A stretch of 12,254 nucleotides of DNA from JASFQI01 sp050115555 (GTDB lineage Bacteria; Desulfobacterota; DSM-4660; Desulfatiglandales; HGW-15). The DNA lies in contig JASFQI010000127.1 in assembly GCA_050115555.1 (NCBI GenBank), positions 1-12,254 of the forward strand, read 5' to 3'. The position numbers and the translations under genes are program-made. The notes under the pieces were generated by a model. The model made no database searches. It saw only the letters and a program-made list of their open reading frames with translations, and was not told where the DNA came from. This document shows positions 11,865-12,254 of the stretch, one piece after another. Numbering within the stretch: position 1 is the first letter of the stretch; every line of letters starts with the position of its first letter.

Positions 11865-12254
11865 CTAAAACCTTTCCATATGGGTGAACTCGGAGATTTC
11901 ACGGCGCTTGGGCGCCTTGGACTCCTGGGCGGGAACCCCGACCGGGATCATGGCGACGGCTTCGTACCCCTCTGGGACCTCGAGCACACGCTTGACCGCG
12001 TCGTGGTCGAAGAGCCCGATGATGACGGTCCCGAGGCCCTGGTCGTGAGCGGTGAGACAGATGGACTGGCTGGCGATGCCCAGATCGAAGAAGTACCAAT
12101 CCCCAAACTTGGTCGTGACCTCTCCCTTGTAATACCCGGAACTGTTAAGCTTCCCACAGAGGACCAGCACCATCGGGGCGCTGGAGAACCTTTTGCCCGC
12201 GGGGTTCGTCTTGGAAATGGTCTCGTTCAGCTTTGCGATCTGATCGGGGTCGCG
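11865..12254 (-). CDS. Nitroreductase family protein, C-terminal part (cut by right edge)
   Basis: The frame is open to the right edge, giving 129 visible codons. WYFFDLGIASQSICLTAHDQ, GLGTVIIGLFDHDAVKRVLE and VPEGYEAVAMIPVGVPAQ are the C-terminal half of an FMN-dependent nitroreductase-fold protein; GLGT and the PxG end contact FMN in this family. Upstream residues (IAKLNETISKTNPAGKRFSS, then APMVLVL) fit the middle of the same fold, so an ATG at 12173 is internal and not the start. The family reduces nitro compounds, quinones or flavins with NAD(P)H; the short C-terminal end is typical of small nitroreductases of anaerobes. The physiological substrate is unknown. The DUF1847 gene follows directly. 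Confidence 0.93.
   Translation of the reverse strand, partial: RDPDQIAKLNETISKTNPAGKRFSSAPMVLVLCGKLNSSGYYKGEVTTKFGDWYFFDLGIASQSICLTAHDQGLGTVIIGLFDHDAVKRVLEVPEGYEAVAMIPVGVPAQESKAPKRREISEFTHMERF

Noticed and set aside
12171..12173. ATG as the start of the nitroreductase gene
   Set aside because: The frame stays open and family-like up to the window edge, so this Met is internal.

Overview
The window carries about fourteen protein genes on both strands with short spacers. It is GC-rich with good Shine-Dalgarno sites, and it looks like the chromosome of a strictly anaerobic bacterium of the Desulfobacterota (sulfate-reducing or syntrophic 'Deltaproteobacteria'). That assignment is an inference. 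It rests on the families present: a tungsten-type aldehyde:ferredoxin oxidoreductase, a DUF166 selenoprotein, DUF1847, DUF3786 and DUF4139 proteins, and a cysteine-packed ferredoxin-like protein. No rRNA, tRNA, CRISPR array, phage gene or transposase gene was seen.

Left part, all minus strand (1-2950). An aldehyde:ferredoxin oxidoreductase gene runs off the left edge and is read from a good promoter through a leader of about 150 nt. Before it, in transcription order, lie a SlyD-like peptidyl-prolyl isomerase (2063-2491), a small lipoprotein (1420-1869) and a DUF166 gene (761-1423) that overlaps the lipoprotein gene by ATGA. The DUF166 gene is the highlight. An in-frame TGA sits where homologues have the first Cys of a Cys-Cys pair. 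It is followed at the right distance by an 11-bp hairpin with a GGUC loop, as expected of a bacterial SECIS element. It should be read as one 220-residue selenoprotein (DfsP-type), not as a broken gene.

Middle part. A 593-bp gap (2492-3084) holds no convincing gene, but it has a candidate promoter and a 102-bp inverted-repeat structure. A minus-strand pair follows: an Fe-S protein with two 4Fe-4S ferredoxin motifs and a seven-cysteine cluster (4549-5685), then a secreted DUF4139 protein (3085-4509). Divergent from it, on the plus strand, are a crotonase resembling methylmalonyl-CoA decarboxylase (5867-6673) and an NRDE/TANGO2-type hydrolase-like gene (6693-7487). These converge on a minus-strand DUF3795-DUF3786 protein (7525-8442).

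Right part. Plus-strand genes encode a lysoplasmalogenase (YhhN), a globin sensor fused to a PsiE membrane domain, a LysE-type exporter and a small two-helix membrane protein. Three of the four are clearly membrane proteins, and so is the PsiE half of the fusion. They meet a minus-strand pair at the right edge: a nitroreductase (cut by the edge) and a DUF1847 gene that appears to have lost an internal block in frame. Between the two sets lies a 119-bp element with inverted ends that resembles a miniature repeat.
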